Positions 52,927-61,592 of a stretch of DNA of 64,000 nt are shown piece by piece. The notes beneath the pieces were generated by a model. It did not search any database. It saw only the letters and a program-made list of their open reading frames with translations, and was not told the origin of the DNA. How positions within the stretch are numbered: the first letter of the stretch is position 1; every line of letters begins with the position of its first letter. Made by a program: the position numbers and the translations under genes. The DNA is from Sinorhizobium fredii NGR234 (GTDB lineage Bacteria; Pseudomonadota; Alphaproteobacteria; Rhizobiales; Rhizobiaceae): the NCBI RefSeq assembly GCF_000018545.1, contig NC_012586.1:1674001-1738000 (forward strand), read 5' to 3'.

Positions 52927-53340
52927 ATGAAAATGATACCCCATCAACAACCTCCTTCGACCCTGCTTCCAGCGCAAAAATTCGATGAGCCTTGGCCGCG
53001 GTACATGCATCCTTATGCATGTTTTGAATGCCGAAAAAGCTTCAAGCGGCTGAACGTTTCTGAACCGGTCCTGCCCTGTCCACACTGCCGTGGACCTAGC
53101 GTAGGGTTAACCCGGAGTTTCAAACCGCCGAAACAATCCGATATCAAGCAATGGCGGAAGGTCGAGGCTCTGGTCAGGCATGGTTTCCTGTTTTGGAACC
53201 TTGGTACGAAGTTGACGGCTTCGCCGCGAGGCACGCAGACCAACTCCGACAACAACGGGATCGCTTTCCAGACGCCTTCGAAAAGATTGATGCGGCAATG
53301 GCAAGTCTCCACCGAATGGGGTGACCGCTCCGGGCCGTAA
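52927..53340 (+). CDS. Zinc-ribbon-type protein of unknown function
   Basis: The 137-residue protein has a four-cysteine metal-binding pattern: YACFECRKSFKRLN supplies CxxC and VLPCPHCRGPSVGL supplies CxxC, about 20 residues apart. The following RSFKPPKQSDIKQWRKVEAL with VRHGFLFWNLG matches a set of small rhizobial hypothetical proteins I have seen, with no known function. The C-terminal 40 residues are low in conservation. It stands alone on the plus strand. Confidence 0.65.
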   Translation: MKMIPHQQPPSTLLPAQKFDEPWPRYMHPYACFECRKSFKRLNVSEPVLPCPHCRGPSVGLTRSFKPPKQSDIKQWRKVEALVRHGFLFWNLGTKLTASPRGTQTNSDNNGIAFQTPSKRLMRQWQVSTEWGDRSGP

Positions 53341-53490
53341 GCCGCCGAGGTGTCGCGGCCGGTTCGCGCCAATAGGGGTCATTGCCGTCTTCGCTGAATT
53401 CCGTATTCTGCGACACTGGCCAACGTCAGGAAAGAAGAGATGCTCCAATTCAATTCAGGACTGAGTTGTGGCGCAATGTCGGGTCTCTGA

Positions 53491-54081
53491 ATGGTAGAAA
53501 ACGCTAAATTCACCACGATACTCCGCGGAGAGAATAGCGGGATCGATAAATATTACTTCGGGGTAGAGAACATAATATTTTCTCTGTTCGTCATCATCGG
53601 GCTCGTCTGCGCCTACATCCCTATAACTTCCGAGACACTCGCCTTCTGCGCAGGTGTTAATAGAAGAGTTTCTTTTTTGAGCTTTAGAATCAATGCGTTG
53701 AACGAATCCGTAGAGTTCTTGGGGTGCAGGTTTGCCATAGTGAGTACCGCAAGTTTCGCAGTCCACGCTTTCTTGCTAATTTATTTTTTTGTAATTTTTC
53801 TAAAGTTTATGAGAAGCATAGATGGGCTGTCCTTCACAAAGCTGGCTGGGTCCGCTGTTGTTAACTCAATAATCTTCCTTTGTATCGTTTATTTTCTTTA
53901 CTTGATGGATATAAGCATACGCGATCCGCGATTCCCTGGCGGAATGGGGCTGATGAACTCGCGCTTTATTCTTTTTCTTTCGGCAGGAGCAAACCTGGTT
54001 ATTGCGGTCGCCTTGGCGAATTACGTGGCTCTCCTTGTGAGATTGTGGAGGCAGAGAGGGGAAAATCGCAAAGCGGAATGA
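53491..54081 (+). CDS. Integral membrane protein of unknown function, AT-rich
   Basis: The 196-residue frame has four hydrophobic segments: IIFSLFVIIGLVCAYIPITS, FAVHAFLLIYFFVIFLKFM, VVNSIIFLCIVYFLYLMDI and LFLSAGANLVIAVALANYVA, ending in a basic tail. The coding region is clearly more AT-rich than the neighbours, consistent with transfer from another source. There is no recognised family, and no strong ribosome site (an ATG at 53491 follows TCTCTGA). A minus-strand frame at 53455-53766 competes but is less membrane-like. Confidence 0.55.
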   Translation: MVENAKFTTILRGENSGIDKYYFGVENIIFSLFVIIGLVCAYIPITSETLAFCAGVNRRVSFLSFRINALNESVEFLGCRFAIVSTASFAVHAFLLIYFFVIFLKFMRSIDGLSFTKLAGSAVVNSIIFLCIVYFLYLMDISIRDPRFPGGMGLMNSRFILFLSAGANLVIAVALANYVALLVRLWRQRGENRKAE

Positions 54082-54617
54082 CGGAACCCTGGGCTCTCCA
54101 AATGAGAGAGCTAAAGACGGCGCGTTCGCAGGCAAGCGCGCGCGCAAGAACGCATGCCGGCGCAGGGTGACGGCTGCACTTCTTCGCCCGCATGATCGAG
54201 GTTCTCTCCGGAAGCAAAGTTCAATGCCTCGCAGGCTCGCCTGTGGCGAGGTACCGAAGTTTCGCGACACTCCCATGACCGCTAAGGGCCGAACTCGTCC
54301 CTACGAGCCGCCGACCCGAACGTCTTGAAATCCGCATCTCGGCCATTCGGGCTAACCGCAGCAGACGACCGGTCACCACCCTGAGCGGGCTTACGACTCC
54401 GGTACAAAGCGTCAGGCTTTGACCACTAGCATCTCCGGCGCCTTTCCGATTCAAGATGATGCTCGCGATAGGACGGTCCCGCCAGCGCTTATCCCATTGA
54501 GATAAGTGCCCTCGCGTACGAACCTCTCTTCAGACAATATTCACCATGATTGACATCGGTGAAACTCCTGGTCGCCTCCGCCCCGCTTTGCTCGCATTCC
54601 CCCGATCATGATGGGCG
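54082..54617. other. Intergenic stretch with no supported gene
   Basis: About 535 bases. Short frames on both strands (for example 54221-54454 minus) lack ribosome sites and protein-like composition. No repeat copy or terminator hairpin was recognised. Confidence 0.4.
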
Positions 54618-54755
54618 ATGGATAAGGCAGGCATCGCATTCATGGCGCTGGTACTCGTCCTCATCTCCCTCGTGATGAGCACCCTTGCTGTCGACCGAAC
54701 GGTGGTGGAGGCGCCGCCGAACCGGGCTGCACTGGTTCCCACCAATTACCGGTGA
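54618..54755 (+). CDS. Small single-span membrane protein candidate (45 aa)
   Basis: The frame encodes MDKAGIAFMALVLVLISLVM then STLAVDRTVVEAPPNRAALV and a short end, a single membrane span with a polar tail. This is a common form for small inner-membrane proteins. A weak GATGGG sequence lies before the ATG. It points toward the second catabolic operon, whose last gene ends at 54847. No family is recognised. Confidence 0.35.
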   Translation: MDKAGIAFMALVLVLISLVMSTLAVDRTVVEAPPNRAALVPTNYR

Positions 54756-54846
54756 GGCATCGTTCGCGCTGGAACAACGAGGTGTCCGGGTGAGTTCATC
54801 TCGGACCCACCGCTTTGTTCCCGCAATCCAACACCCGCTTTGCGGA

Positions 54847-55929
54847 TCAGCAGAAGACGTGTGCCGAGGCCGGGTCGAAGCCGAGCCAGACGCTGTCGCC
54901 GCGGTTGAGGCTGGAAATCGCCTCATGGCCGAAGGGAAGGCGGACCGCCAGCGCGTCGCCCTTTGCGGTCTCAGTCGCGACATGGATGTTGTTGCCGAGG
55001 AAGGTGATGTCGCTGACCGTGACGGGAAGCGCTGTCGCGCCCCCCGGCGCCGATCGCATCAGCCGCAAGCGTTCCGGCCGCAGCATCAGCGCCGCCTTGC
55101 CGCCTGCGACCGCCTTGCCGTGCATCGGAACGTTCGGGATGACCGTCGTGCCGGCGAGCGCGATGTCCGCCCTGCCGTTTGCCGCCGTCACCAGGTCGCA
55201 GGGCAGGAAATCGCTGTCGCCGATGAACTCGGCGACGAAACGGGTCGCCGGGTTGGCATAGAGTTCCGGCCCCGTGCCGATCTGGTCGATCACCCCCTTC
55301 GAAAAGACGGCAATCCGGTCGGAAAGCCGCAGCGCCTCCTCCTGGTCATGGGTGACATAGAGGATCGTCACCTCGGTCTGCTGGTGGATGCGGCGGATCT
55401 CGTGCTGGATTTCCTCTCTGAGCTTCTTGTCGAGCGCCGAAAGCGGCTCGTCCATCAGCAGGACCGGCGGGTCGTAGGCGAGCGCGCGGGCCAGCGCAAC
55501 GCGCTGCTGCTGGCCACCGGACATCTGCGCCGGCTTGCGGTCCTCGAAGCCTTCGAGCCGCACGAGCTTCAGCATGTCGCGCACCTTGGCATCGATCTCG
55601 GCCTTCGGAAGCCGCCTGACCTTCAGCGGGAAGGCGATGTTCTCGCCGACGGAGAGATGCGGGAAAAGCGTATAGCGCTGGAACACCATGCCGATATTGC
55701 GCTTGTGCGACGGCGTCGACAGCAGCGACTGGCCGTTCAGCATGATGTCGCCGCGGGTCGGATCCTCGAAGCCGGCGAGAATATAGAGCGTCGTGCTCTT
55801 TCCCGAGCCGGAGGGCCCGAGGAAGGTCAGGAACTCCCCCTGCGCCACGTCGAGATTGACGTCGTGAACGGCGGTGACAGGCCCGTATTCCTTGCGGATG
55901 CCGCGGATTTGCAGGAAGGGTTTGCTCAT
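54847..55929 (-). CDS. ABC transporter ATP-binding protein, PotA-like (second system)
   Basis: The 360-residue importer ATPase has Walker A GPSGSGKST (about residues 38-46), signature MSGGQQQRVALARALAYDPP, Walker B VLLMDEPLSALD and switch His in YVTHDQEEA, plus a C-terminal TOBE-type domain (LRPERLRLM region). The start at 55929 overlaps the permease stop by 4 bases; the open frame beyond it is a shadow of the permease gene. In this operon the ATPase is last, unlike the first system (12935-8566), where it is first. Confidence 0.93.
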   Translation of the reverse strand: MSKPFLQIRGIRKEYGPVTAVHDVNLDVAQGEFLTFLGPSGSGKSTTLYILAGFEDPTRGDIMLNGQSLLSTPSHKRNIGMVFQRYTLFPHLSVGENIAFPLKVRRLPKAEIDAKVRDMLKLVRLEGFEDRKPAQMSGGQQQRVALARALAYDPPVLLMDEPLSALDKKLREEIQHEIRRIHQQTEVTILYVTHDQEEALRLSDRIAVFSKGVIDQIGTGPELYANPATRFVAEFIGDSDFLPCDLVTAANGRADIALAGTTVIPNVPMHGKAVAGGKAALMLRPERLRLMRSAPGGATALPVTVSDITFLGNNIHVATETAKGDALAVRLPFGHEAISSLNRGDSVWLGFDPASAHVFC

Positions 55930-56726
55930 GATTTCAGTCCTTTGCGAACGACGGCGACAAGCACCATCAAAAGCACGGTCAGCAGGATGAGAAGCGTGGA
56001 GGCGGCGGCGACGACCGGCGTCAGATCCTGCCGCAACGTCGCCCAGACCTTGACGGGAAGCGTCTGCAAGGTCGGGCTCGCCATGAAGATCGCGACGACG
56101 ACTTCGTCCCATGAGGTCAGGAACGAGAAGATCGCCGCCGAAAAGATGCCGTGGCTGATCGCCGGCAGCGTCACGCGGATCTTCGCCTCGAACGGCGAGG
56201 CGCCGCACAGCACCGCGGCATCCTCGATCGATTTGTCGAATCCCTCGAGCGCACTGGTGATCGACAGGATCGAGAAGGGCAGCGCAAGCACCAGATGGGA
56301 AATCACGAAGCCGGTCAGCGTTCCGTTGAGGCCGATCTGCAGGAAGAACGCGTAGAGCGCCACGGCGAGAACGACGACGGGCAGGATCATCGGCGTCAGG
56401 AACAGGGCTTTCAGCGTCTCGCGGAACAGGAAGCGCCCGCGCGTCAGCCCGAATGAGGTGACCAGACCGAGCAGAACCGAAAGCACCGTGACGATGATCG
56501 CGATCTGGAAGCTCGTCCAGGCGGATTCCAGCCAGCGCGGGTCGGCGAAAAGCTCCCGGTACCATTGGAGCGTCCAGCCGGGCGGCGGAAAGATCAGCCA
56601 TTGCGACGAGCCGAAGGAGAGCGCCGCGATGAACAGGATGGGCAGGAGCAGGAAAGCGGCTGTCAGCAACGTGATGCCGATCAGAACCAGCTTCCACCAG
56701 CCGAGACGGTCGAAATTCAGGAGCAT
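55926..56726 (-). CDS. ABC transporter permease, PotC-like (second system)
   Basis: The 266-residue inner-membrane protein starts at the ATG at 56726 with MLLNFDRLGWWKLVLIGITL and has about six spans. The EAA loop is DAAVLCGASPFEAKIRVTLP, and the end contains TLRQDLTPVVAAASTLLILL. The frame is open back to 56819 but that part overlaps the other permease gene in a different frame. It forms the channel with the PotB-like partner 2 bases upstream. Confidence 0.92.
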   Translation of the reverse strand: MLLNFDRLGWWKLVLIGITLLTAAFLLLPILFIAALSFGSSQWLIFPPPGWTLQWYRELFADPRWLESAWTSFQIAIIVTVLSVLLGLVTSFGLTRGRFLFRETLKALFLTPMILPVVVLAVALYAFFLQIGLNGTLTGFVISHLVLALPFSILSITSALEGFDKSIEDAAVLCGASPFEAKIRVTLPAISHGIFSAAIFSFLTSWDEVVVAIFMASPTLQTLPVKVWATLRQDLTPVVAAASTLLILLTVLLMVLVAVVRKGLKS

Positions 56727-56727
56727 G

Positions 56728-57603
56728 TCAGCGTCCTCCCATCCGGTCGGTGCCGAAGAAGCGCAGTTGCACCGCATAGAGCGCCAGGGTGACGACGAGG
56801 AGCACCAGGGCCGCCGCACCGCCCATGCCCCAATTGACGAGAGACTGGACGAATTGCGCGATCAGTTCGGCAAGCATCATGTTCGCCGTGCCGCCGAGCA
56901 GCGCGGGGGTGACGAAGTAGCCGAGCGACATGACGAAGACCATCAGCGCGCCGGCCGCCATGCCGGGCATTGCCAGCGGCAGGAGGACACGCACGAGCGA
57001 TTGCCAGCGGTTGGCGCCGCAGAGCGCCGCCGCCTGCAGGATGGCCGGATCGATCTTCCGGATGACGCCATAGAGCGGCAGGATGATGAAGGGCAGCATG
57101 ATATAGGTCATGCCGATCGTCACGCCGGTCAGGTTGTTGACGAGCGGCAGCGGCTTGTCGATGAGACCCAGCCCGATCAAGAGTTTGTTGACGACGCCGG
57201 TGCGCTGCAAGAGCACCATCCAGGCATAGGTGCGCGCCAAGAGATTGGTCCACATCGACAGGAGCAGGATGGCGAAGACCACCGAAGCGAAGCGGCTCGG
57301 CATCACCGCCAGCGCCCAGGCGACGGGAAAGCCGATGAGCAGCGACACGAAGGTGACCAGGCCTGACACCAGGAAGGTGTTCGCGAAAATCCTGAGATAG
57401 GTCGAGGAGCCCAGCAGTTCGGCATAGTTTCCGAGGCCCGGTACGGGCTCCGAGACGCTCCGCGCCAGCAGGATGGCGACCGGCACGACGAAGAACAGGA
57501 CCAGGAGGCCGAGCGCCGGCAAGGTCAGGTCGAAGTCGGTGAGCGTCAGGCGGCGCGCGGGGACGTTCGATCCTGCCGCCTTCGCGTCGGTGCGCGACAA
57601 CAT
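56728..57603 (-). CDS. ABC transporter permease, PotB-like (second system)
   Basis: The 291-residue permease has about six membrane spans beginning LTLPALGLLVLFFVVPVAIL; the EAA loop is AAALCGANRWQSLVRVLLPL. It has ordinary PotB length, without the N-terminal insert of the first system's partner (9381-10643). It lies after the binding-protein gene and its hairpin and directly before the PotC-like gene. The imported compound is unknown, but is presumably the substrate of the oxidoreductases encoded upstream. Confidence 0.93.
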   Translation of the reverse strand: MLSRTDAKAAGSNVPARRLTLTDFDLTLPALGLLVLFFVVPVAILLARSVSEPVPGLGNYAELLGSSTYLRIFANTFLVSGLVTFVSLLIGFPVAWALAVMPSRFASVVFAILLLSMWTNLLARTYAWMVLLQRTGVVNKLLIGLGLIDKPLPLVNNLTGVTIGMTYIMLPFIILPLYGVIRKIDPAILQAAALCGANRWQSLVRVLLPLAMPGMAAGALMVFVMSLGYFVTPALLGGTANMMLAELIAQFVQSLVNWGMGGAAALVLLVVTLALYAVQLRFFGTDRMGGR

Positions 57604-57657
57604 GGCTGTCTCTCCCTTAAAGGCATGCGAGGCACGCTCCTCGCCCTCAATCGGATC

Positions 57658-57689
57658 GGCGGGGAGAACGCCCAGGCGCCCTCCCCGCC
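57658..57689 (-). terminator. Intercistronic hairpin after second binding-protein gene
   Basis: Perfect 9-bp arms (57658-57666 and 57681-57689, GGCGGGGAG with CTCCCCGCC) enclose a 14-base loop. It lies between the binding-protein stop and the permease start, as in the first ABC operon, and probably raises the binding-protein share of the message. Confidence 0.6.
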
Positions 57690-57698
57690 CTCCTCTCC

Positions 57699-58709
57699 TT
57701 ATTCCGCCTGCCAGGCGTACCAGCGCTCACCAATGGCGTCGCGGTTTTCGGCCCAGTAGGTCATGTCGGCGTTGACCTGGCTCGCCGTCTGCGCGTCCGG
57801 CAGCGTCTTTGCCAGTTCCGCGTCCATCAGCTTCGGGGAATCGAGGTTGATGGGGGCGTAGCCGGTGGCCTTGGCGAGATCAGCTTGCGGCTGCGCAGAG
57901 GTGGCGAGCGCGATGAACTGCATCGCTGCCTCCTTGTTCTTCGCGCCCTTTGGCACGACCAGCGAGTCGGCGGCGGTAATATTCTGTTCCCAGGAGGTCT
58001 CGGCATTGATGCCGCTCTGCGCGAGCGCCGTCATACGGCCGTTCCACACACTGCCGAACGGCGCCTCGGCGGACGCGAGAAGCTGCTGCGACTGGGCGCC
58101 GCCGGACCACCAGATGATATCCGGCTTGATCGTGTCGAGCTTCTTGAAGGCGCGGTCGAGATCGAGCGGATAGAGCTTGTCGGCCGGCACGCCGTCGGCA
58201 AGCAGCGCCGCCTCGATGACACCCGGAGCCGACCACTTGTAGAAGGCGCGCTTGCCGGGGAACTTCTCGGTGTCGAAGAGGTCCGCCCAAGACTTCGGGC
58301 AGGCATCTACCGCATCCTTGTTGCAGCCGATGACGAAGGAATAATAGAAGCTGCCGACCGAGTAATCGGTGACGAAGCGCGGATCGAGCTTCGACTTATC
58401 GATGACAGAGAAATCCAGCTTCTCGAGCAGGCCGTTCTTGCCGGCCTGGGCGGCGTAGTCGCCCTCGACATCGACGACGTCCCAGGTGACGGCGGCCGCC
58501 TCGACCATGGCCTTCAGCTTGCCGTAGTCGGTCGGGCCGTCCTGAAGGACGTTTATGCCGGTCTTTTCGGTGAACTTCTCGGCCCAGGAGATCTTCTGGG
58601 CGTCCTGTGTCGTGCCTCCCCAGCTCGAAAAGACAAGATCCGCAGCCGTGGCCGGCATGGCTGTTGCAATTGTCGCGGCAGTGGCCGCCAGAACGAGTAT
58701 CTTCTTCAT
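57699..58709 (-). CDS. Periplasmic substrate-binding protein, PotD-like (second system)
   Basis: The 336-residue protein has a clear signal peptide (MKKILVLAATAATIATAMPA, cleavage likely after TAA) and a mature start DLVFSSWGGTTQDAQKISWA. VTWDVVDVEGDY, ALLADGVPADKLYPLDLDRA and IIWWSGGAQSQQLLASAEAP match the binding protein at 10709-11776 in order, so the two transporters are paralogous. The ligand is unknown. It is the most upstream of the transport genes and follows the NIPSNAP gene. Confidence 0.93.
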   Translation of the reverse strand: MKKILVLAATAATIATAMPATAADLVFSSWGGTTQDAQKISWAEKFTEKTGINVLQDGPTDYGKLKAMVEAAAVTWDVVDVEGDYAAQAGKNGLLEKLDFSVIDKSKLDPRFVTDYSVGSFYYSFVIGCNKDAVDACPKSWADLFDTEKFPGKRAFYKWSAPGVIEAALLADGVPADKLYPLDLDRAFKKLDTIKPDIIWWSGGAQSQQLLASAEAPFGSVWNGRMTALAQSGINAETSWEQNITAADSLVVPKGAKNKEAAMQFIALATSAQPQADLAKATGYAPINLDSPKLMDAELAKTLPDAQTASQVNADMTYWAENRDAIGERWYAWQAE

Positions 58710-58747
58710 GTTCCCTTTGCTCCGTGGTCCGGTTTTGCTTCGTTGTT

Positions 58748-59074
58748 CTATGACGCGCTGCCGCCTGTCGGCGAAAAGCGCGCCGCCTTCATGATCTTGT
58801 TCTCCGCGACTTCTATGAGGTCGCGTATTTTGGGGATGAAAGCCCGCCAGTCGGGGTCTTCCATGAGGGCCGCCCGGCGCAGTTCGCGGTCGTCGAGGCT
58901 CACGTAGGCCCAGATGTGGACGATCTCGTTGATCGGCCCGATCTCGGAGAAGAAATAGGCGACGAGTTCGCCGAGATGCTTCTTCTGGAGGGCAATCCCC
59001 TCTTCCTCGACCACCTTCAGGTAGGCTGGGATCGCGCCGTTCTTCAGCCGGTAGGTGCGGATCTCGTAGAACAT
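58748..59074 (-). CDS. NIPSNAP-family protein
   Basis: The 108-residue protein has the NIPSNAP pattern: MFYEIRTYRLKNGAIPAYLK, LGELVAYFFSEIGPINEIVH and IWAYVSLDDRELRRAALMED. The fold is a dimeric ferredoxin-like barrel, used by small monooxygenases and dehydratases as well as proteins of unknown role. The ATG at 59074 begins the conserved MFYEIRTY; the longer frame from GTG 59131 would overlap the aldehyde dehydrogenase end. In this operon it may be an accessory enzyme acting on the monooxygenase product. Confidence 0.88.
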   Translation of the reverse strand: MFYEIRTYRLKNGAIPAYLKVVEEEGIALQKKHLGELVAYFFSEIGPINEIVHIWAYVSLDDRELRRAALMEDPDWRAFIPKIRDLIEVAENKIMKAARFSPTGGSAS

Positions 59075-59079
59075 CGCCG

Positions 59080-60543
59080 TCACCGCATCACGAAGGGATC
59101 GGGGATGGGGTCGTCCGAGGTCCGGAGCCACACGGTCTTCGTGCGCGTGAAATCAAGCGCGGCCTCCATGCCGCCCTCGCGTCCGTGACCTGAGAGCCCG
59201 AAGCCACCGAAGGGCGCGATCGGTGAGACCGCCCGGTAGGTGTTGACCCAGACGATTCCGGTGCGGATGCCTTTCATCAGGCGATGTGCGCGCGTGAGAT
59301 CGCGGGTGAAAAGGCCGGCGGCGAGACCGTAGCGAGTGGCGTTGGCAAGCGCGAGCGCCTCGGCTTCGGTTTCGAAGGAAACCACGGAAAGCACGGGGCC
59401 GAAGAACTCCTCCTCGAGCGCGGGCGTCGAATTGCCGTCGCAATCGAGAATGGTCGGCTGGTAGAAGAACCCCGCTCCATCCGGGGCGGTACCACCCGTG
59501 ACCAGTCTCGCGCCGGCGGCAAGCGAGCGCCCGAGCAGCGCTTGAATGTGGGCGCGCTGGCGTTCGGTCGCGAGCGGTCCGACCTCGGTCGCCATGTCGA
59601 GTGGGCTGCCGATGCAGATGGCTTCGGCCTTCCTCTTCAGGATTTCCAGGAAGCGGTCCTTGACGCTCTTCTCGACGATCAGGCGCGAGCCGGCGACACA
59701 GCTCTGGCCGGTTGCGGCAAAGATGCCGGCGACCTGCGCATTCGCCGCACTCTCGAGATCGGCGTCGGCAAAGACGATGAAGGGCGACTTGCCGCCGAGC
59801 TCCAGCGAGGTCGAGGCGAGGTTCTCCGCGGAGTTGCGCACCACATGCCGCGCCGTCTCCGGCCCGCCGGTAAAGGCGATATGATCCACCTTCGGATGAC
59901 GGCTGAGCGCCGCGCCGCAGGCGGGTCCGAAGCCGGTGATGATGTTGACGACGCCGGCCGGAAAGCCTGCCTCATGGACGAGCCGGGCAAATTGGAGGAG
60001 CGGCGCCGGCCCGTCTTCCGAAGCCTTCACCACCATGGTGCAGCCGGCCGCCAGTGCCGGGCCGATCTTCACCGCCGAGAGAAAGAGTTGGCTGTTCCAG
60101 GGCACCACCATGGCGACAACGCCGATCGGCTCGCGACGCAGCCACACCTCCATGTCCGGCTTGTCGATCGGCAGATAGGAGCCTTCGATCTTGTCGGCGA
60201 TCCCGGCATAGTAACGATAATATTCCGCCACATAGGCGATCTGCGCCGAGGTCTCGCGGATGATCTTGCCGGTGTCTCGCGTCTCCAGTTCCGCAAGTCT
60301 CTGCGCGTTCTCGGCGACGAGGTCGGCAAGCCTATAGAGAAGCTTGCCGCGCAGCGTGGCGGTCAGCTTGGACCACGGTCCCGCGTCGAGAGCCTTGTGT
60401 GCGGCCTCGACGGCGCGATCGACATCGGCTTCCCGTGCCTCCGGCATCTCCGCCCAGGCGGCGCCAGTCGCCGGGTCGACGCTTTCGAACCGGCCTTCGC
60501 CATCTGCAAATTCGCCATCGATGTAACACTGGAAGCGTTGCAT
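59080..60543 (-). CDS. Aldehyde dehydrogenase
   Basis: The 487-residue NAD(P)-dependent aldehyde dehydrogenase is full-length. Catalytic Glu is in SLELGGKSPFIVF and catalytic Cys in ATGQSCVAGSRLIVEK; VVPWNSQLFLSAVKIGPALA and EEFFGPVLSVVSFETEAEAL are also family motifs. The C-terminal FGGFGLSGHGREGGMEAALD is like betaine- and hydroxymuconic-semialdehyde-type enzymes. It lies 5 bases after the LLM monooxygenase gene and probably oxidises an aldehyde produced in the pathway to an acid. Confidence 0.94.
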   Translation of the reverse strand: MQRFQCYIDGEFADGEGRFESVDPATGAAWAEMPEAREADVDRAVEAAHKALDAGPWSKLTATLRGKLLYRLADLVAENAQRLAELETRDTGKIIRETSAQIAYVAEYYRYYAGIADKIEGSYLPIDKPDMEVWLRREPIGVVAMVVPWNSQLFLSAVKIGPALAAGCTMVVKASEDGPAPLLQFARLVHEAGFPAGVVNIITGFGPACGAALSRHPKVDHIAFTGGPETARHVVRNSAENLASTSLELGGKSPFIVFADADLESAANAQVAGIFAATGQSCVAGSRLIVEKSVKDRFLEILKRKAEAICIGSPLDMATEVGPLATERQRAHIQALLGRSLAAGARLVTGGTAPDGAGFFYQPTILDCDGNSTPALEEEFFGPVLSVVSFETEAEALALANATRYGLAAGLFTRDLTRAHRLMKGIRTGIVWVNTYRAVSPIAPFGGFGLSGHGREGGMEAALDFTRTKTVWLRTSDDPIPDPFVMR

Positions 60544-60548
60544 GTGCC

Positions 60549-61589
60549 CTACTCCGCAAATGCCGGCATGACCTCGGCGATGAAGCGCTCGAGCGAGGCC
60601 TTCTTGCGCTCGAAGCTCATGCCCGTATCGATCCAGAAGGAATACTCGTCATAGCCCATCGCCTCGTAGGCCTTCAGCCGAGCGATCACCTGATCGGCAG
60701 TTCCGACGGCGAGGTTCTTGCGCATTATCTCCGGCGCGACGATGGCGTTTTCCGCCATCTCGTCTTCGGTGATGGTTTCGATGAGACCCTGCCGGATCGG
60801 CCTTTCGTTTTTGAACCAGGCAAAGAAGTAGTTGTAATAAACGCTCAGTTCCTTGGCCGCCTGCTCGAGATCGGCTTCGTCCGTGCCGACATAGGCGTGC
60901 TGCAGCAGCATGATCTTCGGGCGCTTGACTTCCGGGTTCTTGGTGCAAGCCGCCTCGAAGCGCTCCATCAGGCTGGCAATCTCGCCGTCGCCGTTCCAGA
61001 GCGGCGTGACCTGCACGTTGCAGCCATTGGCGACCGCGAATTCATGACTGTTCGGGTCGCGTGCCGCGACCCAGATCGGCGGATGCGGCTCCTGCACAGG
61101 CTTCGGCGCCGAGGTCGTCGACGGAAAGGTCCAGAACTCGCTCTCATGCGCGTAGTCGCCCTGCCACAGCCCCTTGATCGCCGGGATGAGCTCGCGCATC
61201 CGCTGGCCGGCGCCCCAGGCGTCGAGGCCGGGCGCGAGCCGCTCGTATTCGAAGCTGTAGGCGCCGCGGGCGATGCCGATGTCGAGCCTGCCGCCGGTGA
61301 TGATGTCGGTCATTGCCGCTTCACCGGCGAGCTTGATCGGGTGCCAGAACGGCGCGATCACCGTGCCGGTGCCGAGCCGGACATTCTTCGTGCGGCGGGC
61401 GAGATCGGCGATGCTCAGGAACGGATTGGGCGCGATGGTGAAGCTCATGCCGTGATGCTCACCGGTCCAGATCGCGTGCATGCCGCCTTTGTCGGCGATT
61501 TCGCAGAGCGCAATGAACTCGCGATAGAGGCTCTCGTCCGTTTGTCCGGGATTGAGCCGCTCGAGATGCACGAAAAGCGAGAATTTCAT
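60549..61589 (-). CDS. LLM-class flavin-dependent monooxygenase
   Basis: The 346-residue protein belongs to the bacterial luciferase-like (LLM) superfamily. It has FSLFVHLERLNPGQTDESLY, WTGEHHGMSFTIAPNPFLSI (the His-Gly region near the flavin), RTKNVRLGTGTVIAPFWHPI and GRLDIGIARGAYSFEYERLA. Such enzymes use reduced FMN from a partner reductase and O2 to oxidise their substrate. The partner is almost certainly the flavin reductase encoded 3 bases upstream. Substrate unknown; alkane sulfonates, amides, pyrimidines and related compounds are used by family members. Confidence 0.93.
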   Translation of the reverse strand: MKFSLFVHLERLNPGQTDESLYREFIALCEIADKGGMHAIWTGEHHGMSFTIAPNPFLSIADLARRTKNVRLGTGTVIAPFWHPIKLAGEAAMTDIITGGRLDIGIARGAYSFEYERLAPGLDAWGAGQRMRELIPAIKGLWQGDYAHESEFWTFPSTTSAPKPVQEPHPPIWVAARDPNSHEFAVANGCNVQVTPLWNGDGEIASLMERFEAACTKNPEVKRPKIMLLQHAYVGTDEADLEQAAKELSVYYNYFFAWFKNERPIRQGLIETITEDEMAENAIVAPEIMRKNLAVGTADQVIARLKAYEAMGYDEYSFWIDTGMSFERKKASLERFIAEVMPAFAE

Positions 61590-61592
61590 CGG

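Noticed and set aside
53455..53766. Minus-strand frame of 103 codons with two Cys pairs
   Set aside because: It is opposite the more convincing multi-span membrane protein at 53491-54081 and has no ribosome site.
54685..56355. Plus-strand open frame of 556 codons
   Set aside because: Antisense to an ABC ATPase and permease with full motifs.
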